A program made the position numbers and the translations under genes. Shown in pieces: positions 25,837-35,415 of a stretch of 42,541 nt of DNA. How positions within the stretch are numbered: the first letter of the stretch is position 1; every line of letters starts with the position of its first letter. The stretch spans positions 15,159 to 57,699 of the forward strand of contig WTJA01000011.1 in NCBI GenBank assembly GCA_011524995.1. Reading direction: 5' to 3'. The notes under the pieces were generated by a model. That model was not told the origin of the DNA. It did no database searches and was given only the letters and a program-made list of their open reading frames with translations. Source of the stretch: Alphaproteobacteria bacterium (lineage in GTDB: Bacteria > Pseudomonadota > Alphaproteobacteria > Puniceispirillales > Puniceispirillaceae).

Positions 25837-26709
25837 CTACCCCTCAAATCCGGTGAGCGGAAAGCCATCATCGCGCTGCAGCCAGTTGCTCTTGGGATAG
25901 AAGGCCGTACCATCAATCATATGTAAGGCATAGGCATAGCGAGAGCGGGCCGATAGATTTGGTGGTGAGGTATGAGGCAGGCGTCCATGAAGCAAAATCA
26001 GCGTGCCCTTCGGCGCTGGCAATGCCACATCACAACTCTCTAGCGGTGTGTCATCCAACGTGACCATTTCCATGCCACCCTCACCACGTACAAAGCGCTG
26101 TCGCAAAGGCTGCTGATGCTGACCAGGGGCGGCCCACATACAACCATTTTCAATGGTGGCATCTTCTAAGGCCAGCCAAAAGCCGACACAGCTTTGTGGC
26201 TCTGTATATAGAAAAGTGGAATCCTGATGGGCATTCACTTCGCCCCCGATATGGGGCTGTTTGCAAATCACCATGGATTGCAACAATAATGGATGCGCAA
26301 AACCAACAGCCTGTGCCACATCCGCCAATTTTGACGCATGTGAAAAGGCCGAAAAAACAGGATCTAAATCATGCAAGGCATGGCCAATTTTATTGATGGC
26401 GCGATCTTTGGGCTTGATCAGGTGCCCTGCGTCATCAACGGCCCCAGCCTCTAGGAAACATGAGACATTGCTAGCCGATTCCATAAAATACGCACTAGCC
26501 GCATGAGATTGCCCTGCCGCAGAGAACACCACTTGGTTCGCTTTTTCGTCAAACGCCTCAATGATATGCGCCGTTTGCGCCATCAGCGCCTCTGCTTCCT
26601 CATCAGTGGCAAAGCCATCCAGCACCAAATACCCATCGCGATGAAAGGCGTCTATCATGGCTGGGGTCATCGTGCCCTGCCAATCAAACCGGTCTGCATC
26701 TTGTGTCAT
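25837..26709 (-). CDS. Phytanoyl-CoA dioxygenase family protein, PHYHD1-like
   Basis: A 290-residue Fe(II)/2-oxoglutarate dioxygenase. The iron ligands are visible as His161 and Asp163 (HQDSTFLYTEP) and His246 (LPHTSPPN), with arginines at 255 and 257 placed to bind 2-oxoglutarate. Length and the ENGCMWAAPGQH segment resemble human PHYHD1 more than phytanoyl-CoA hydroxylase. Substrate unknown; bacterial relatives hydroxylate amino acids, ectoine or other small molecules. AAGGAGG lies 6 bases before the ATG. It appears to be monocistronic. Confidence 0.87.
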   Translation of the reverse strand: MTQDADRFDWQGTMTPAMIDAFHRDGYLVLDGFATDEEAEALMAQTAHIIEAFDEKANQVVFSAAGQSHAASAYFMESASNVSCFLEAGAVDDAGHLIKPKDRAINKIGHALHDLDPVFSAFSHASKLADVAQAVGFAHPLLLQSMVICKQPHIGGEVNAHQDSTFLYTEPQSCVGFWLALEDATIENGCMWAAPGQHQQPLRQRFVRGEGGMEMVTLDDTPLESCDVALPAPKGTLILLHGRLPHTSPPNLSARSRYAYALHMIDGTAFYPKSNWLQRDDGFPLTGFEG

Positions 26710-26819
26710 ATCTGGCCTCCTTTCCCTCTAGGCTATGACCGAGATAGATGAAAAGCAATTGAGAAAAACTATTAACCCGCCTCACACTAACCCATGTCAC
26801 TGAACAAAGGAGGACTGAC

Positions 26820-27212
26820 ATGATGGTGAGTATTATTCTAAGTGAGTTATTGGCGATCATTATTGGGACGCTTGTCTCTTTTGGTGCGGGATGGCTATGG
26901 TACAGCCCTGCCTTATTCGGCACAAAATGGATGGCCCAACAACCACATCGCAAACAGCCAGATGATTATCAAAAAGGTATGGTTCTGGGCATGATTGTGA
27001 GCCTCATCGATACCATTTTAATGGCTATCTTGATCGTGTTGCTTATCACATCATTTGGCCCTATGGCTGTCTTATGGCTGGCGGCTGCGATCCTGACAGG
27101 CACGCTAGCAGCGAATATTTTTAGAGGCAGCACATGGGCTCATTGGTGTATCGATGCCGGCTTCATGATGATACAGGTTATTATCCTGATGGTTGCCTTG
27201 TCCATTTTCTGA
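26820..27212 (+). CDS. DUF1761-type small membrane protein
   Basis: A 130-residue protein with four predicted membrane helices and the DUF1761 hallmark GWLWYSPALFGTKWM near the N-terminus. A strong GGAGG lies 6 bases upstream of the ATG at 26820. The family has no established function. It precedes ccmE by 118 bases on the same strand and may or may not share a transcript. That gap contains short inverted repeats (27241-27247 with 27272-27278) but no clear terminator. Confidence 0.75.
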   Translation: MMVSIILSELLAIIIGTLVSFGAGWLWYSPALFGTKWMAQQPHRKQPDDYQKGMVLGMIVSLIDTILMAILIVLLITSFGPMAVLWLAAAILTGTLAANIFRGSTWAHWCIDAGFMMIQVIILMVALSIF

Positions 27213-27330
27213 CACCATCTGGTGAAAATCGTGACATCTTGCCCTTTTACAATTCAGCAAAAAACAGCCATAAAGGGCCAAGGATTTTGGTCGCCTAGCC
27301 CGTTGGCAGGCTACATTTTGTAAGAGGCAG

Positions 27331-27768
27331 ATGATGTCACCAAAAGCGAAGAGATTTGCAATTGTTATTGCGGCTGGCGCCCTATTGGCTGCGGCTGCGG
27401 GTCTAGCTATGACAGCTTTACGTGATAATATTGTGTTTTTTGTAACCCCTTCAGAAGTCACAGATATCCATCTCTCAGCAGAGCGTATTCGCCTCGGTGG
27501 TCTTGTCGCTGATGGCTCTATCTTAATTGATGGGACAGTGGCGCAATTTGATGTGACAGATGAGAGTGCGACTTTCACCATTCGCTATGATGGTGCGCTA
27601 CCTGATTTATTCCGCGAAGGCCAAGGCATTATTGCCGAAGGTGCCTTTCGTGACAGGCTTTTTGTGGCTGATACCGTGCTAGCAAAGCATGATGAAACCT
27701 ATATGCCGCGCGAAATCAAAGAAAGCTTGGAAGAACAAGGTGTTTGGAAGGGTGAGGCTACCAATTAG
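27331..27768 (+). CDS. ccmE: CcmE, haem chaperone for cytochrome c maturation
   Basis: A 145-residue protein with an N-terminal membrane anchor (about 8-30), an OB-fold core (VTPSEV, RLGGLV, GAL PDLF region) and the haem-binding histidine in LAKHDETYMP (His120, with Tyr124 following). CcmE carries haem in the periplasm from CcmCD to CcmF. It is about 25 kb from ccmGH at the left edge, so it is not in an operon with them in this window. Two adjacent ATGs at 27331 and 27334 follow AAGAGG; either could be used. Confidence 0.95.
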   Translation: MMSPKAKRFAIVIAAGALLAAAAGLAMTALRDNIVFFVTPSEVTDIHLSAERIRLGGLVADGSILIDGTVAQFDVTDESATFTIRYDGALPDLFREGQGIIAEGAFRDRLFVADTVLAKHDETYMPREIKESLEEQGVWKGEATN

Positions 27769-27780
27769 ACGACATACGCC

Positions 27781-28152
27781 CTAGCGCAGTGTTTCGGTTT
27801 CATCGAGATAGTGGCGCACCGCATCTTGGATACGTCTGAACCGATCACCGCCTATTTTTGTGCCCCCAAACCACCTTGTGACAATGATGAGATGATCTTG
27901 AAGCGCTTCACGCTCTAGCATGCGGATGATCACCATCCCGGCCCCTGTCTCGCCATCATCATGTTTGATAGGGCCCTGCTCTGATAGCGTGCAGCCCCAG
28001 CTATTATGCGTGGCTTTGGCAAATTTCTTATGCCGTTTGAGCTCCTTTAAACAGGCATCAATCTCCGCCTTTGAGCGAACGGGCGCACCTGCCACAGCAT
28101 ATTTTGACCCTCTATCGGAGAAAATCCCATCATATATGCGAAGCGCGGTCAT
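27781..28152 (-). CDS. IMPACT/YigZ (UPF0029) family protein
   Basis: A 123-residue protein with the UPF0029 signature: SKYAVAGAPV, AKATHNSWGC, DDGETGAGMV and VTRWFGGTKIGGDR. This is the IMPACT N-domain; the C-terminal YigZ domain of longer homologues (about 200 residues in E. coli) is absent, a common short form. The ATG at 28152 lies 10 bases after the betA-like stop, so it is downstream in the same transcript. Bacterial members are of uncertain function; eukaryotic IMPACT modulates GCN1. Confidence 0.85.
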   Translation of the reverse strand: MTALRIYDGIFSDRGSKYAVAGAPVRSKAEIDACLKELKRHKKFAKATHNSWGCTLSEQGPIKHDDGETGAGMVIIRMLEREALQDHLIIVTRWFGGTKIGGDRFRRIQDAVRHYLDETETLR

Positions 28153-28162
28153 CTGGCTCTCA

Positions 28163-29818
28163 CTAGCGCTGAGTCTCTTGCCAAGAGGGATGGGTAAAGG
28201 GCACATCATTTGCTTTTGGCAAAGGTGCTTTGCCTAAAATATGATCAGAGGCCTTTTCGCCTGTCATAATGGATGGCGCATTTAAGTTACCATTGGTAAT
28301 CCGCGGGAATAGCGAGCTATCAGCGCAATATAAATCCTCAAAGCCGATTACCTTAGTATCAGGCGCCACAACAGCCATCGGGTCTGATTCCTGCCCCATT
28401 TTGCAGGTACCACAAGGGTGATAGGCTGATTCAGCATGCGCGCGAATAAAGGCATCTAATGCCTCATCAGATGTCACATCGTCGCCTGGTTGGATTTCAT
28501 GGGCACGATAAGGGTCAAAAGCCGGCTGCTGGAGAATCTCTCTTGTGAGGCGCAGCGCCTTCCTAAAATCAGGCATATCATCAGGATGAGAGAGATAGTT
28601 GAACGCAATCTTGGGCGCAGTGGCTGCCTCAGCATTTTGGATTTCCACGCTGCCACGTGATTTTGACCGCATCGGCCCAACATGCAACTGGAACCCATGT
28701 CCCTCTGCTGGGGCTTTCCCATCATAGCGGATGGCCACAGGCAGAAAATGATATTGAATATCAGGATAAGGGATATGTTTATCAGAGCGAATGAACCCCA
28801 GAGACTCAAACTGATTTGAGGCACCCAAACCCGATTTAAAGAACAACCACCTTGCGCCAATCATCGCCTTCGAAACAAGGTTTAGATGCTTATAAAGCGT
28901 AATCGGTTGCTTACACGCAATCTGGAAATAGACCTCTAAGTGATCTTGCAAATTGGCGCCGACCCCAGGCCGGTCAGCCCGCACTTCGACACCTGCTTGT
29001 TTCAAAACAGCGGCAGGCCCAATGCCAGAACGCTGTAAAATAGCGGGGCTACCAATCGCACCTGCGGATAGGATGACCGCTTTCTTCGCCATGACATCAA
29101 TGATTTGATTGCCTTTGCGATAGCGCACACCGATACAGCGCTTACCATCAAAGAGTAATTTATCAACCATCACGCCGGTGCGAAGCTCGACATTTCCTCG
29201 CTTTAGGGCAGGTCGCAAATAGGCATTCGCCGCAGACCAGCGTCGCCCCTTATAGACTGTCATATCAGCAGGGCCCATGCCTTCCTGGCGATAGCCATTA
29301 TAATCAGCGGTTGCCTGATAGCCGGCTTGCTCTGAGGCAGCAACAAAGGCGTCATGCAGGGGATTATCGCGCGGGCCCCTTGTGATATGAAGGGGGCCGT
29401 CTGTGCCACGCCATGGCGCCTCACCCCCGTGCGATGTTTCCATCCGCCTGAAATAAGGCAATACGTCGGCATAGGACCAGCCCTCTGCGCCTTCTTCCTG
29501 CCAATGATCATAATCACCGGCATTGCCTCGCACATAAATCATACCATTGATTGATGAGGAGCCGCCAATAACCTTACCCCTCGGACAGACGAGCGCTCGG
29601 CCATCCAAACTCTCTTCTGCCTCTGCCTTATAGCCCCAATCATAGCGTTTCATATTCATGGGATAGGACAAGGCAGCTGGCATCTGGATAAGGGGACCGA
29701 TATCAGATTTCCCATATTCCAGCACCAGAATGCGATGTTTTAAGTCTTCGCCAAGGCGGTAGCAAATGGCAGAGCCAGCAGACCCTGATCCGATGATAAT
29801 ATAATCTTGTTCAGACAT
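28163..29818 (-). CDS. betA: GMC oxidoreductase, choline dehydrogenase-like
   Basis: A 551-residue GMC flavoenzyme with the FAD motif [10 protein letters not shown] (7-16), [15 protein letters not shown], the [15 protein letters not shown] signature and the C-terminal [11 protein letters not shown]. The sequence resembles BetA, which oxidises choline to glycine betaine via betaine aldehyde. No betB or betI gene is adjacent, so a related alcohol dehydrogenase remains possible. It would feed the dimethylglycine-type flavoprotein encoded elsewhere in the window if it is true BetA. Divergent from the methyltransferase gene across 184 bases. Confidence 0.82.
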   Translation of the reverse strand: MSEQDYIIIGSGSAGSAICYRLGEDLKHRILVLEYGKSDIGPLIQMPAALSYPMNMKRYDWGYKAEAEESLDGRALVCPRGKVIGGSSSINGMIYVRGNAGDYDHWQEEGAEGWSYADVLPYFRRMETSHGGEAPWRGTDGPLHITRGPRDNPLHDAFVAASEQAGYQATADYNGYRQEGMGPADMTVYKGRRWSAANAYLRPALKRGNVELRTGVMVDKLLFDGKRCIGVRYRKGNQIIDVMAKKAVILSAGAIGSPAILQRSGIGPAAVLKQAGVEVRADRPGVGANLQDHLEVYFQIACKQPITLYKHLNLVSKAMIGARWLFFKSGLGASNQFESLGFIRSDKHIPYPDIQYHFLPVAIRYDGKAPAEGHGFQLHVGPMRSKSRGSVEIQNAEAATAPKIAFNYLSHPDDMPDFRKALRLTREILQQPAFDPYRAHEIQPGDDVTSDEALDAFIRAHAESAYHPCGTCKMGQESDPMAVVAPDTKVIGFEDLYCADSSLFPRITNGNLNAPSIMTGEKASDHILGKAPLPKANDVPFTHPSWQETQR

Positions 29819-29898
29819 CGTACCTACGCCCTATTCTCATTCATTTTGCTACCATGCTGCCTTACTATCAGACAGCATCTTACCCTTTGGCAAGCCAT

Positions 29899-29923
29899 AA
29901 TTGACGACTTGTTTTATTCAATT
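29899..29923. promoter_or_regulatory. Inverted repeat between the betA-like and methyltransferase genes
   Basis: Arms AATTGA (29899-29904) and TCAATT (29918-29923) with 13 bases between. The divergent position would suit a repressor controlling the betA-like gene, but no betI gene is nearby and the arms are AT-rich, so chance is possible. Confidence 0.25.
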
Positions 29924-30002
29924 CCCCATCATGTTGACTAGTAATCTGAAGGTCAATTTTCTACACTATCTAAGGTAATAGAAATTTGGTGAGGAGCCTG
30001 TG

Positions 30003-30629
30003 ATGAGCTGGGATGATAGATATGAAGAAGAGGGCTATTTATTTGGGAAAAATCCAGCCCTGGGCCTGACCCGTCAGGAACATCATCTTGTGCCGCAGGG
30101 CCGCTCATTACTAGTCGCAGATGGCGAAGGGCGCAATTCTGTCTATCTTGCTGGTAAAGGCTACCCTATCACTGCGATGGATTCCTCAAAAATAGGCATT
30201 GCCAAGGCTAAGGACCTTGCCGCCGAACATAACGCCTCTGTTACCTTTGAATTGGCTGATATTTTTGACTATGACTGGCAGGCGAGGCAATACCAAAATG
30301 TCGCCGCAATTTTCATCCAATTTGCCCCGCCCACCAGCTGGGAGGCAATCTTTTCAGGCATGGTTGATGCCCTAGCGCCAGGTGGCACATTGGTCATCCA
30401 TGGCTATACACGCAAGCAAATTTCCTATGGTACGGGTGGCCCGCCCTATATTGACCATCTTTATGAGCCTGAGTTACTAGCCGACCTCTTTTCAAAGATT
30501 GCAGGCGATAGCTTAGACATCCTTGTGAATGAAGCCTATGAAGCCGACATTCATGATGGCGAAGGCCATAAGGGCCAATCAGCGCTCATCGACTTTGTGG
30601 CACGCAAACGCCAGACCACACGTGCCTAA
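30003..30629 (+). CDS. SAM-dependent methyltransferase, TehB-like
   Basis: A 208-residue class I methyltransferase with WDDRYEEEGYLFGKNPA at the N-terminus and SAM-binding motif ADGEGRNSVYLA, the pattern of the TehB/tellurite-resistance subgroup. GAGGAG lies 6 bases before the ATG at 30003; the GTG immediately before it is less likely. It is followed by an MBL hydrolase gene after 10 bases. Substrate unknown; relatives methylate metalloids, thiols or small molecules. Confidence 0.82.
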   Translation: MSWDDRYEEEGYLFGKNPALGLTRQEHHLVPQGRSLLVADGEGRNSVYLAGKGYPITAMDSSKIGIAKAKDLAAEHNASVTFELADIFDYDWQARQYQNVAAIFIQFAPPTSWEAIFSGMVDALAPGGTLVIHGYTRKQISYGTGGPPYIDHLYEPELLADLFSKIAGDSLDILVNEAYEADIHDGEGHKGQSALIDFVARKRQTTRA

Positions 30630-30639
30630 GGCCCCACAG

Positions 30640-31656
30640 ATGCAGAAATTAGACCTCCCCATTCCTGAGACTGGCACACTGACCAAGGTTGCCGCAGATT
30701 TATATTGGGCACGATTTGCACTGCCATTCCGCCTCAATCACATCAATCTCTATATGATTGATACTGACGCTGGCTGGCTTTTGGTCGATGCCGGCATCAA
30801 TCAGGATGAGACAGCTGCCCATTGGCAAATGCTGCTTGATGGCCCTCTATCGCATCAAGCTGTGGCAGGCCTTCTCATCACACATCATCATGTGGACCAT
30901 TTAGGCTATGCGGGCGCTTTATCCGCAAAGCTTGATATCCCTGTCTACACCTCAGCAAGCGAGGCTGATTTTGCCCACTGGATGTTTACCATGGCTGATG
31001 ATGAGTTTGCTGATCTTGTGGCTGATACTTATGTGAATTATGGCTTGGATGAGGCGCATATCACACAAGCCCGCGCTGATAAGGGACGCTTTCGCCGTCA
31101 TGTAAAAACGCTACCTGATTTTACCATTATTGAAGAAGGTCACCTGTTCCCCAGTCGCCATGGCACTTGGCAGGTGCGTATCGATAGAGGCCATAGCCAA
31201 GGACAGATAAGCCTTGTTGATGACGCGCGTGGTCTTCTTATTGCTGTGGATTTTCTATTACCTCGCATTTCGCCAAACATCTCTGTTGATTTGCGTGACT
31301 TTGATGATGATATGCTGGGCCATTATCTGACCTATTGTGAGGCGATGACGAGCCTACCAGATCAGACCCAGATTTTTCCTGGCCATGATTGGCCCTTTAC
31401 AGATGGCGGGGCGCGCGCAGCACAATTAATTGACCACCATCACCAACGGCTAGATAGCCTGTTAGAGGCCGCAAAAAATAGGCCTCTAACAGTGGCTGAT
31501 GGCATGCGTCACTTATTCGGCAAATCCTTTGGCGCGCATGAACTTTATTTTGCATCCGGCGAGGCGCGAGCCCATCTATGGCATTTGGTTCAACAAGGGG
31601 CAATGCAGTGCGAGGTTAGAGACGGCACCACCTATTTTTCGACACGATCTGACTAG
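30640..31656 (+). CDS. Metallo-beta-lactamase-fold hydrolase
   Basis: A 338-residue MBL-fold protein with the metal-binding motif THHHVDHLGYAG, a later DRGHSQGQIS and FPGHDWPF. The C-terminal region (about 250-330) is helical and may form a winged-helix domain as in LACTB2-like enzymes. AAGG lies 8 bases before the ATG at 30640, and 10 bases separate it from the methyltransferase gene, so the two are likely cotranscribed. Generic hydrolase; substrate not inferable. Confidence 0.8.
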   Translation: MQKLDLPIPETGTLTKVAADLYWARFALPFRLNHINLYMIDTDAGWLLVDAGINQDETAAHWQMLLDGPLSHQAVAGLLITHHHVDHLGYAGALSAKLDIPVYTSASEADFAHWMFTMADDEFADLVADTYVNYGLDEAHITQARADKGRFRRHVKTLPDFTIIEEGHLFPSRHGTWQVRIDRGHSQGQISLVDDARGLLIAVDFLLPRISPNISVDLRDFDDDMLGHYLTYCEAMTSLPDQTQIFPGHDWPFTDGGARAAQLIDHHHQRLDSLLEAAKNRPLTVADGMRHLFGKSFGAHELYFASGEARAHLWHLVQQGAMQCEVRDGTTYFSTRSD

Positions 31657-31740
31657 GAGATGTTTGTCAAAAAACATTCACTTGACCCTTACGCGAAACT
31701 GCCGCCAGATACCTAAAAAACAGGGGACAGGTTTTGGACA

Positions 31741-32166
31741 ATGAAGGCGGGAACAATTGCGTTTCGAAAAAGGCATCGCTCATTTGAGATATGCCTCATT
31801 TCATCGCACACACATCAAGGTTACTTCACGCTACCAAAAGGGAATATAGGTACAAAAGAGACCCCAGCCGATGCTGCACGCCGTGAATCTTTTGAGGAAG
31901 CCGGCATAAGCCTTTTTATAAATCGGGCCGATACCCCTATCATCTGGCCGAAGTCAGGCGCCAAAACCACGCTGTATTTTCCTGCTATCATCCGCACAAC
32001 GCACCACATATGGCCTGAGAAGGAGACGCGAGATAGGTTATTTGTGCCCTTGCGAAAATTACATAAAATCGCGTTACGGCCCTCTGCGAATCAAGCTATT
32101 CTTCGCCTGCTTCATCGGGAGGCACATAATGCCTCTGATGCGCTAGATAATTCGTCCTGGATTTAA
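31741..32166 (+). CDS. Nudix hydrolase
   Basis: A 141-residue protein with a full Nudix box: GNIGTKE, seven residues, then RESFEEAGI, containing the metal-binding glutamates, preceded by the LPKGN segment. The KG and basic C-terminus resemble diphosphoinositol-polyphosphate or dinucleoside-polyphosphate hydrolases. Its 3' end overlaps the convergent dehydrogenase gene by 24 bases. Substrate unknown. Confidence 0.83.
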   Translation: MKAGTIAFRKRHRSFEICLISSHTHQGYFTLPKGNIGTKETPADAARRESFEEAGISLFINRADTPIIWPKSGAKTTLYFPAIIRTTHHIWPEKETRDRLFVPLRKLHKIALRPSANQAILRLLHREAHNASDALDNSSWI

Positions 32167-33489
32167 AATATTAGCTGGGTCTAACAAACCCTTCAGGCGT
32201 CTCATCATGGTGATTTCAACCTCTGTACGGCATGCTGACAGCCAATGCTTCTTTAAGACGCCAATGCCATGCTCAGCGGTAATGGTCCCGCCAATATCCG
32301 TGGCGCGCTGAAAGACAAGATCTTCAATCTTCATACAGTCATCTTGACGACCCGTTGAGGCTGACATGTGCAAATTCCCATCGCCAATATGGCCAAATGT
32401 CACAAGACGGACACCAGGGAAGGTCTCTCGCAGCTCTTTGCCAATGGCATCGGTAAAATCAGCCATCTTTGTAATAGGGATCCCGATATCAAAATTGATC
32501 GCTGTCGCCATATCAGTGATCAGCTCAGCGATAGAATCACGATAGCTCCAGAAGGTCTGTCGTTGGGTTTCATTCACAGCAAGCAACACATCATCGACGA
32601 CACCATCTGTCACGGCTGCCATTAGGCGCTCTTCAAAATGCTCGGTATCCTCAGCAGCTTCAACTTCTAGCAGAATGTAGAAAGGTGAAGGCGCATCAAA
32701 TAGATCAGGCTTGCCTGTCACATGCAAAATCTCTTCCATATAGTCACGCCACAACACTTCAAAAGATGATAGGCCCGGCAAATATTTCCCAGCATAGGCC
32801 AGCAATGCGGCAACAGACGCAAAATCTTTGGCGGCGCAAAAGGCCGTCTTGGTGATATCGCGGCGAGGGAAGAGGCGGAAGGTAATCTCAGTGACCACAC
32901 CCAAGGTGCCTTCGGTGCCAATCATAAGCTGCTTGAGATCAAAGCCGGCATTATTCTTCAACAGCTTATTATCCTGCGCCATAATCTGCCCATCAGGCAG
33001 AACAGCGGTGAGACCAAGGATAAGCTGGCGCGTTACCCCATATTGTATCACCTGATTACCACCAGCATTTGTAGCCGTGATCCCGCCAGCGGTTGCTGTA
33101 CCTCTGGCCCCTAAATCGAGCGGGAACAGCAAATCATGCTCTGCCGCCGCCTCTTGAATTTGTTGCAAAGTCACACCTGACTGAACGGTGATGGTTTTAC
33201 CAATCGGGTCGATATCTAGGATGTGGTTAAGACGTTCAGTTGAGAGCGCATATTCACCCTGTTTCGGTGTTGCGCCACCCGCCAGACCCGTCCGTCCCCC
33301 TTGGGTCACGATAGGCTGAGACAGCTCTGTTGCCTTTTGCAACATCGCAGATACATCTTCGGTGGTGCGCGGTCGCAAAACAGCCATTGGGTTCTGCGGC
33401 AAAGCCTCAGACCAATCCTTGGCGTAAGCCTCACCAATCTCAGCGCCTTGCAGCACAAGATCATCATTAAAAAATGATTTTAGTTCCAT
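32143..33489 (-). CDS. FAD-linked 2-hydroxyacid dehydrogenase, GlcD/D-lactate type
   Basis: A 448-residue protein with a PCMH-type FAD domain (TQGGRTGLAGGATP, GARGTATAGGITATNAGG, IGTEGTLGVVTEI) and the C-terminal FAD-oxidase C domain with FGHIGDGNLHM, AEHGIGVLKK and DPANILNPGRI. This layout is shared by D-lactate, D-2-hydroxyglutarate and glycolate (GlcD) dehydrogenases. Which acid is used cannot be told by eye. The ATG at 33489 is preferred; the longer frame to 33552 has no matching features. The small-protein gene lies 114 bases upstream on the same strand. Confidence 0.88.
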   Translation of the reverse strand: MELKSFFNDDLVLQGAEIGEAYAKDWSEALPQNPMAVLRPRTTEDVSAMLQKATELSQPIVTQGGRTGLAGGATPKQGEYALSTERLNHILDIDPIGKTITVQSGVTLQQIQEAAAEHDLLFPLDLGARGTATAGGITATNAGGNQVIQYGVTRQLILGLTAVLPDGQIMAQDNKLLKNNAGFDLKQLMIGTEGTLGVVTEITFRLFPRRDITKTAFCAAKDFASVAALLAYAGKYLPGLSSFEVLWRDYMEEILHVTGKPDLFDAPSPFYILLEVEAAEDTEHFEERLMAAVTDGVVDDVLLAVNETQRQTFWSYRDSIAELITDMATAINFDIGIPITKMADFTDAIGKELRETFPGVRLVTFGHIGDGNLHMSASTGRQDDCMKIEDLVFQRATDIGGTITAEHGIGVLKKHWLSACRTEVEITMMRRLKGLLDPANILNPGRII

Positions 33490-33603
33490 CGATATCTCAC
33501 ACCCATCTTCAGTCTGACATGATGGATGTAATGTAAATCGATTTAGATACAAGTGGCAAATAGAAGCCCCTCACCGCTTTGCCAGAGCAAAGGACAAAGG
33601 CTA

Positions 33604-33768
33604 TTAGCTTGCCGCTTCTTCTCGTGCCATGCGATGCCATAGATGCGCATGATCAATATTCTCAAATGCCACTTGGCGCCAATAATCCTTGGCTTCATGC
33701 TCAGTGTCAAAACGTGCCAACACACGCTCTTCACCTGTTTGCTTGTTTAATTCAGTAATCTGAAACAT
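33604..33768 (-). CDS. Small hypothetical protein, 54 residues
   Basis: A short frame with GGGGA about 6 bases before the ATG. The product is charged and soluble (HEAKDYWRQ, HLWHRMAREE) with no membrane segment or signal peptide, and matches no family I know. It begins like a post-genomic small protein (FQITELNKQTGEE) and lies between the GlcD-type and sdaA genes. Codon use looks similar to its neighbours, so it is probably real, but this needs comparative support. Confidence 0.55.
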   Translation of the reverse strand: MFQITELNKQTGEERVLARFDTEHEAKDYWRQVAFENIDHAHLWHRMAREEAAS

Positions 33769-33948
33769 TGTAATCCCCGTCCGATTGCGGAGCAATTTTA
33801 GTGATTTTTAACGAAAATGTCAATTTTTGTTCCTAGCACAAAACTGGAAAAAATAGCTTGTTTAGGGTCGCTTGCGTAGCAATAGAGCAGGTCAAATTCA
33901 GGCTAGCATCTATGGTGATAGAATTGTAACTCACGACAGGGTGGCACC

Positions 33949-35331
33949 ATGTTTGTCGGGATCACTGATATTTTTAAGATCGGTATTGGCCCTTCTAGCT
34001 CACATACGATGGGGCCCATGAGTGCAGCTCATCGCTTCCTAGAGAACCTTGTCTCTCATTGCCAAGACACAGCACGTCAGCCAACCCATTTGCAAGCCCG
34101 TATTCATGGATCGCTTGCTTTTACAGGCAAAGGTCATGCCACAGATAGAGCCATCTATCTGGGTTTGATGGGGTTTGTGCCTGCAACATTGGACCCTGCG
34201 CAAGTGGATGCCTATGAAGCGCGCCTACAAGCTGATAAGCAAATAGACCATCCCGTCTTAGGGATGATGGCATTTCACCCAGAACAAGACCTCATCTTTG
34301 ATTATGATGAGATGCTGCCAGAACACACAAACGGCATGCAATTCTATGCCTTTGATTCAGCTGGCGACCTAATATTACATGAAATTTACTATTCCATTGG
34401 CGGTGGCTTTATCCGCCGCTCTGATGAGATGTCTCAGTCTGCTGTTGCTGTGGATGGGGCGCACCCTTATCAATTTACAACAGCTGCTGATATGCTTGCG
34501 CTAGCAGACACCCATGGCCTGACGATAGCAGAGATGCAACGCGCCAATGAATGCGCTTATCAATCAGAGGATGATTTGAATGACTTCATTACGTCTATTT
34601 GGCAAGTCATGGATAATTGTATCTCACGCGGGCTAGCAACAGAGGGGGTGTTGCCAGGGGGCCTAGATGTGAAGCGGCGGGCAAAACATATTTATACACA
34701 GTTAAGCACTGAAGCCCTCCGAAACGATCAGCAGCCCCATATTGCCAATGATTGGCTGTCTGTTTACGCCATGGCGGTAAATGAAGAAAATGCGATTGGC
34801 GGCCAGATTGTCACATCTCCGACCAATGGCGCGGCTGGCGTTGTCCCGGCAGTCATTCGCTATTATCGTGATCATTGTCATGGCGTCTCTGAAGATGGGA
34901 TCGCCACCTTCTTACTATCAGCCGCTGCGATTGGCTCTATCATAAAAACCAACGCCTCTATCAGCGGCGCTGAGGTTGGCTGTCAAGGCGAAGTCGGCTC
35001 TGCCTCTGCGATGGCGGCGGCCGGACTTTGCGCAGCCCTAGGTGGCACAAATGCCCAAATTGAAAATGCGGCGGAAATTGCCTTGGAACATCATCTTGGG
35101 ATGACCTGTGACCCCGTCGGCGGCTTGGTACAAGTCCCCTGCATCGAACGTAACGGCCTTGGGGCGATTAAAGCAGTTTCTGCGGCATCTCTTGCTTTGC
35201 GTGGTGATGGTACACACCTCATCCCGCTAGATAATTGTATTGAAACAATGCGCCAAACAGGCCTTGATATGCATGAAAGATATAAAGAGACATCGCAAGG
35301 GGGCCTCGCAGTCAACCTGCCAGAATGCTAA
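33949..35331 (+). CDS. sdaA: L-serine ammonia-lyase (iron-sulfur, single chain)
   Basis: A 460-residue single-chain L-serine deaminase with the family start [12 protein letters not shown], the [13 protein letters not shown] motif, and three cysteines positioned to hold the [4Fe-4S] cluster: Cys345 ([10 protein letters not shown]), Cys387 (MTCDPVGG) and Cys398 (VPCIERN). It converts L-serine to pyruvate and ammonia. The gene is upstream of the lldD-type gene, 84 bases apart, on the same strand. It could drain serine formed from glycine plus one-carbon units of methylated-amine breakdown. Confidence 0.95.
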   Translation: MFVGITDIFKIGIGPSSSHTMGPMSAAHRFLENLVSHCQDTARQPTHLQARIHGSLAFTGKGHATDRAIYLGLMGFVPATLDPAQVDAYEARLQADKQIDHPVLGMMAFHPEQDLIFDYDEMLPEHTNGMQFYAFDSAGDLILHEIYYSIGGGFIRRSDEMSQSAVAVDGAHPYQFTTAADMLALADTHGLTIAEMQRANECAYQSEDDLNDFITSIWQVMDNCISRGLATEGVLPGGLDVKRRAKHIYTQLSTEALRNDQQPHIANDWLSVYAMAVNEENAIGGQIVTSPTNGAAGVVPAVIRYYRDHCHGVSEDGIATFLLSAAAIGSIIKTNASISGAEVGCQGEVGSASAMAAAGLCAALGGTNAQIENAAEIALEHHLGMTCDPVGGLVQVPCIERNGLGAIKAVSAASLALRGDGTHLIPLDNCIETMRQTGLDMHERYKETSQGGLAVNLPEC

Positions 35332-35370
35332 TTTGCCACAGCGAGATCACCTAGCCAAAAACAGGCGGTC

Positions 35371-35386
35371 AGGTTATATCTAACCT
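35371..35386. promoter_or_regulatory. 16-base inverted repeat upstream of the lldD-type gene
   Basis: AGGTTA (35371-35376) and TAACCT (35381-35386) flank TATC, ending 29 bases before the ATG of the FMN-dehydrogenase gene. The position fits an operator for its own regulation. No T-run follows, so it is not a terminator. Confidence 0.45.
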
Positions 35387-35415
35387 AATCCTGTAACAAG
35401 AATGGGGCAGAGACA

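Noticed and set aside
27241-27278. Stem-loop GCCCTTT/AAAGGGC before ccmE
   Set aside because: The loop is 24 bases and no T-tract follows; it may be chance and is mentioned only with the neighbouring gene.
31660-31677. Inverted repeat ATGTTT/AAACAT after the MBL gene as a terminator
   Set aside because: The stem is short and AT-rich, with no T-run after it on the plus strand; not enough for a terminator call.
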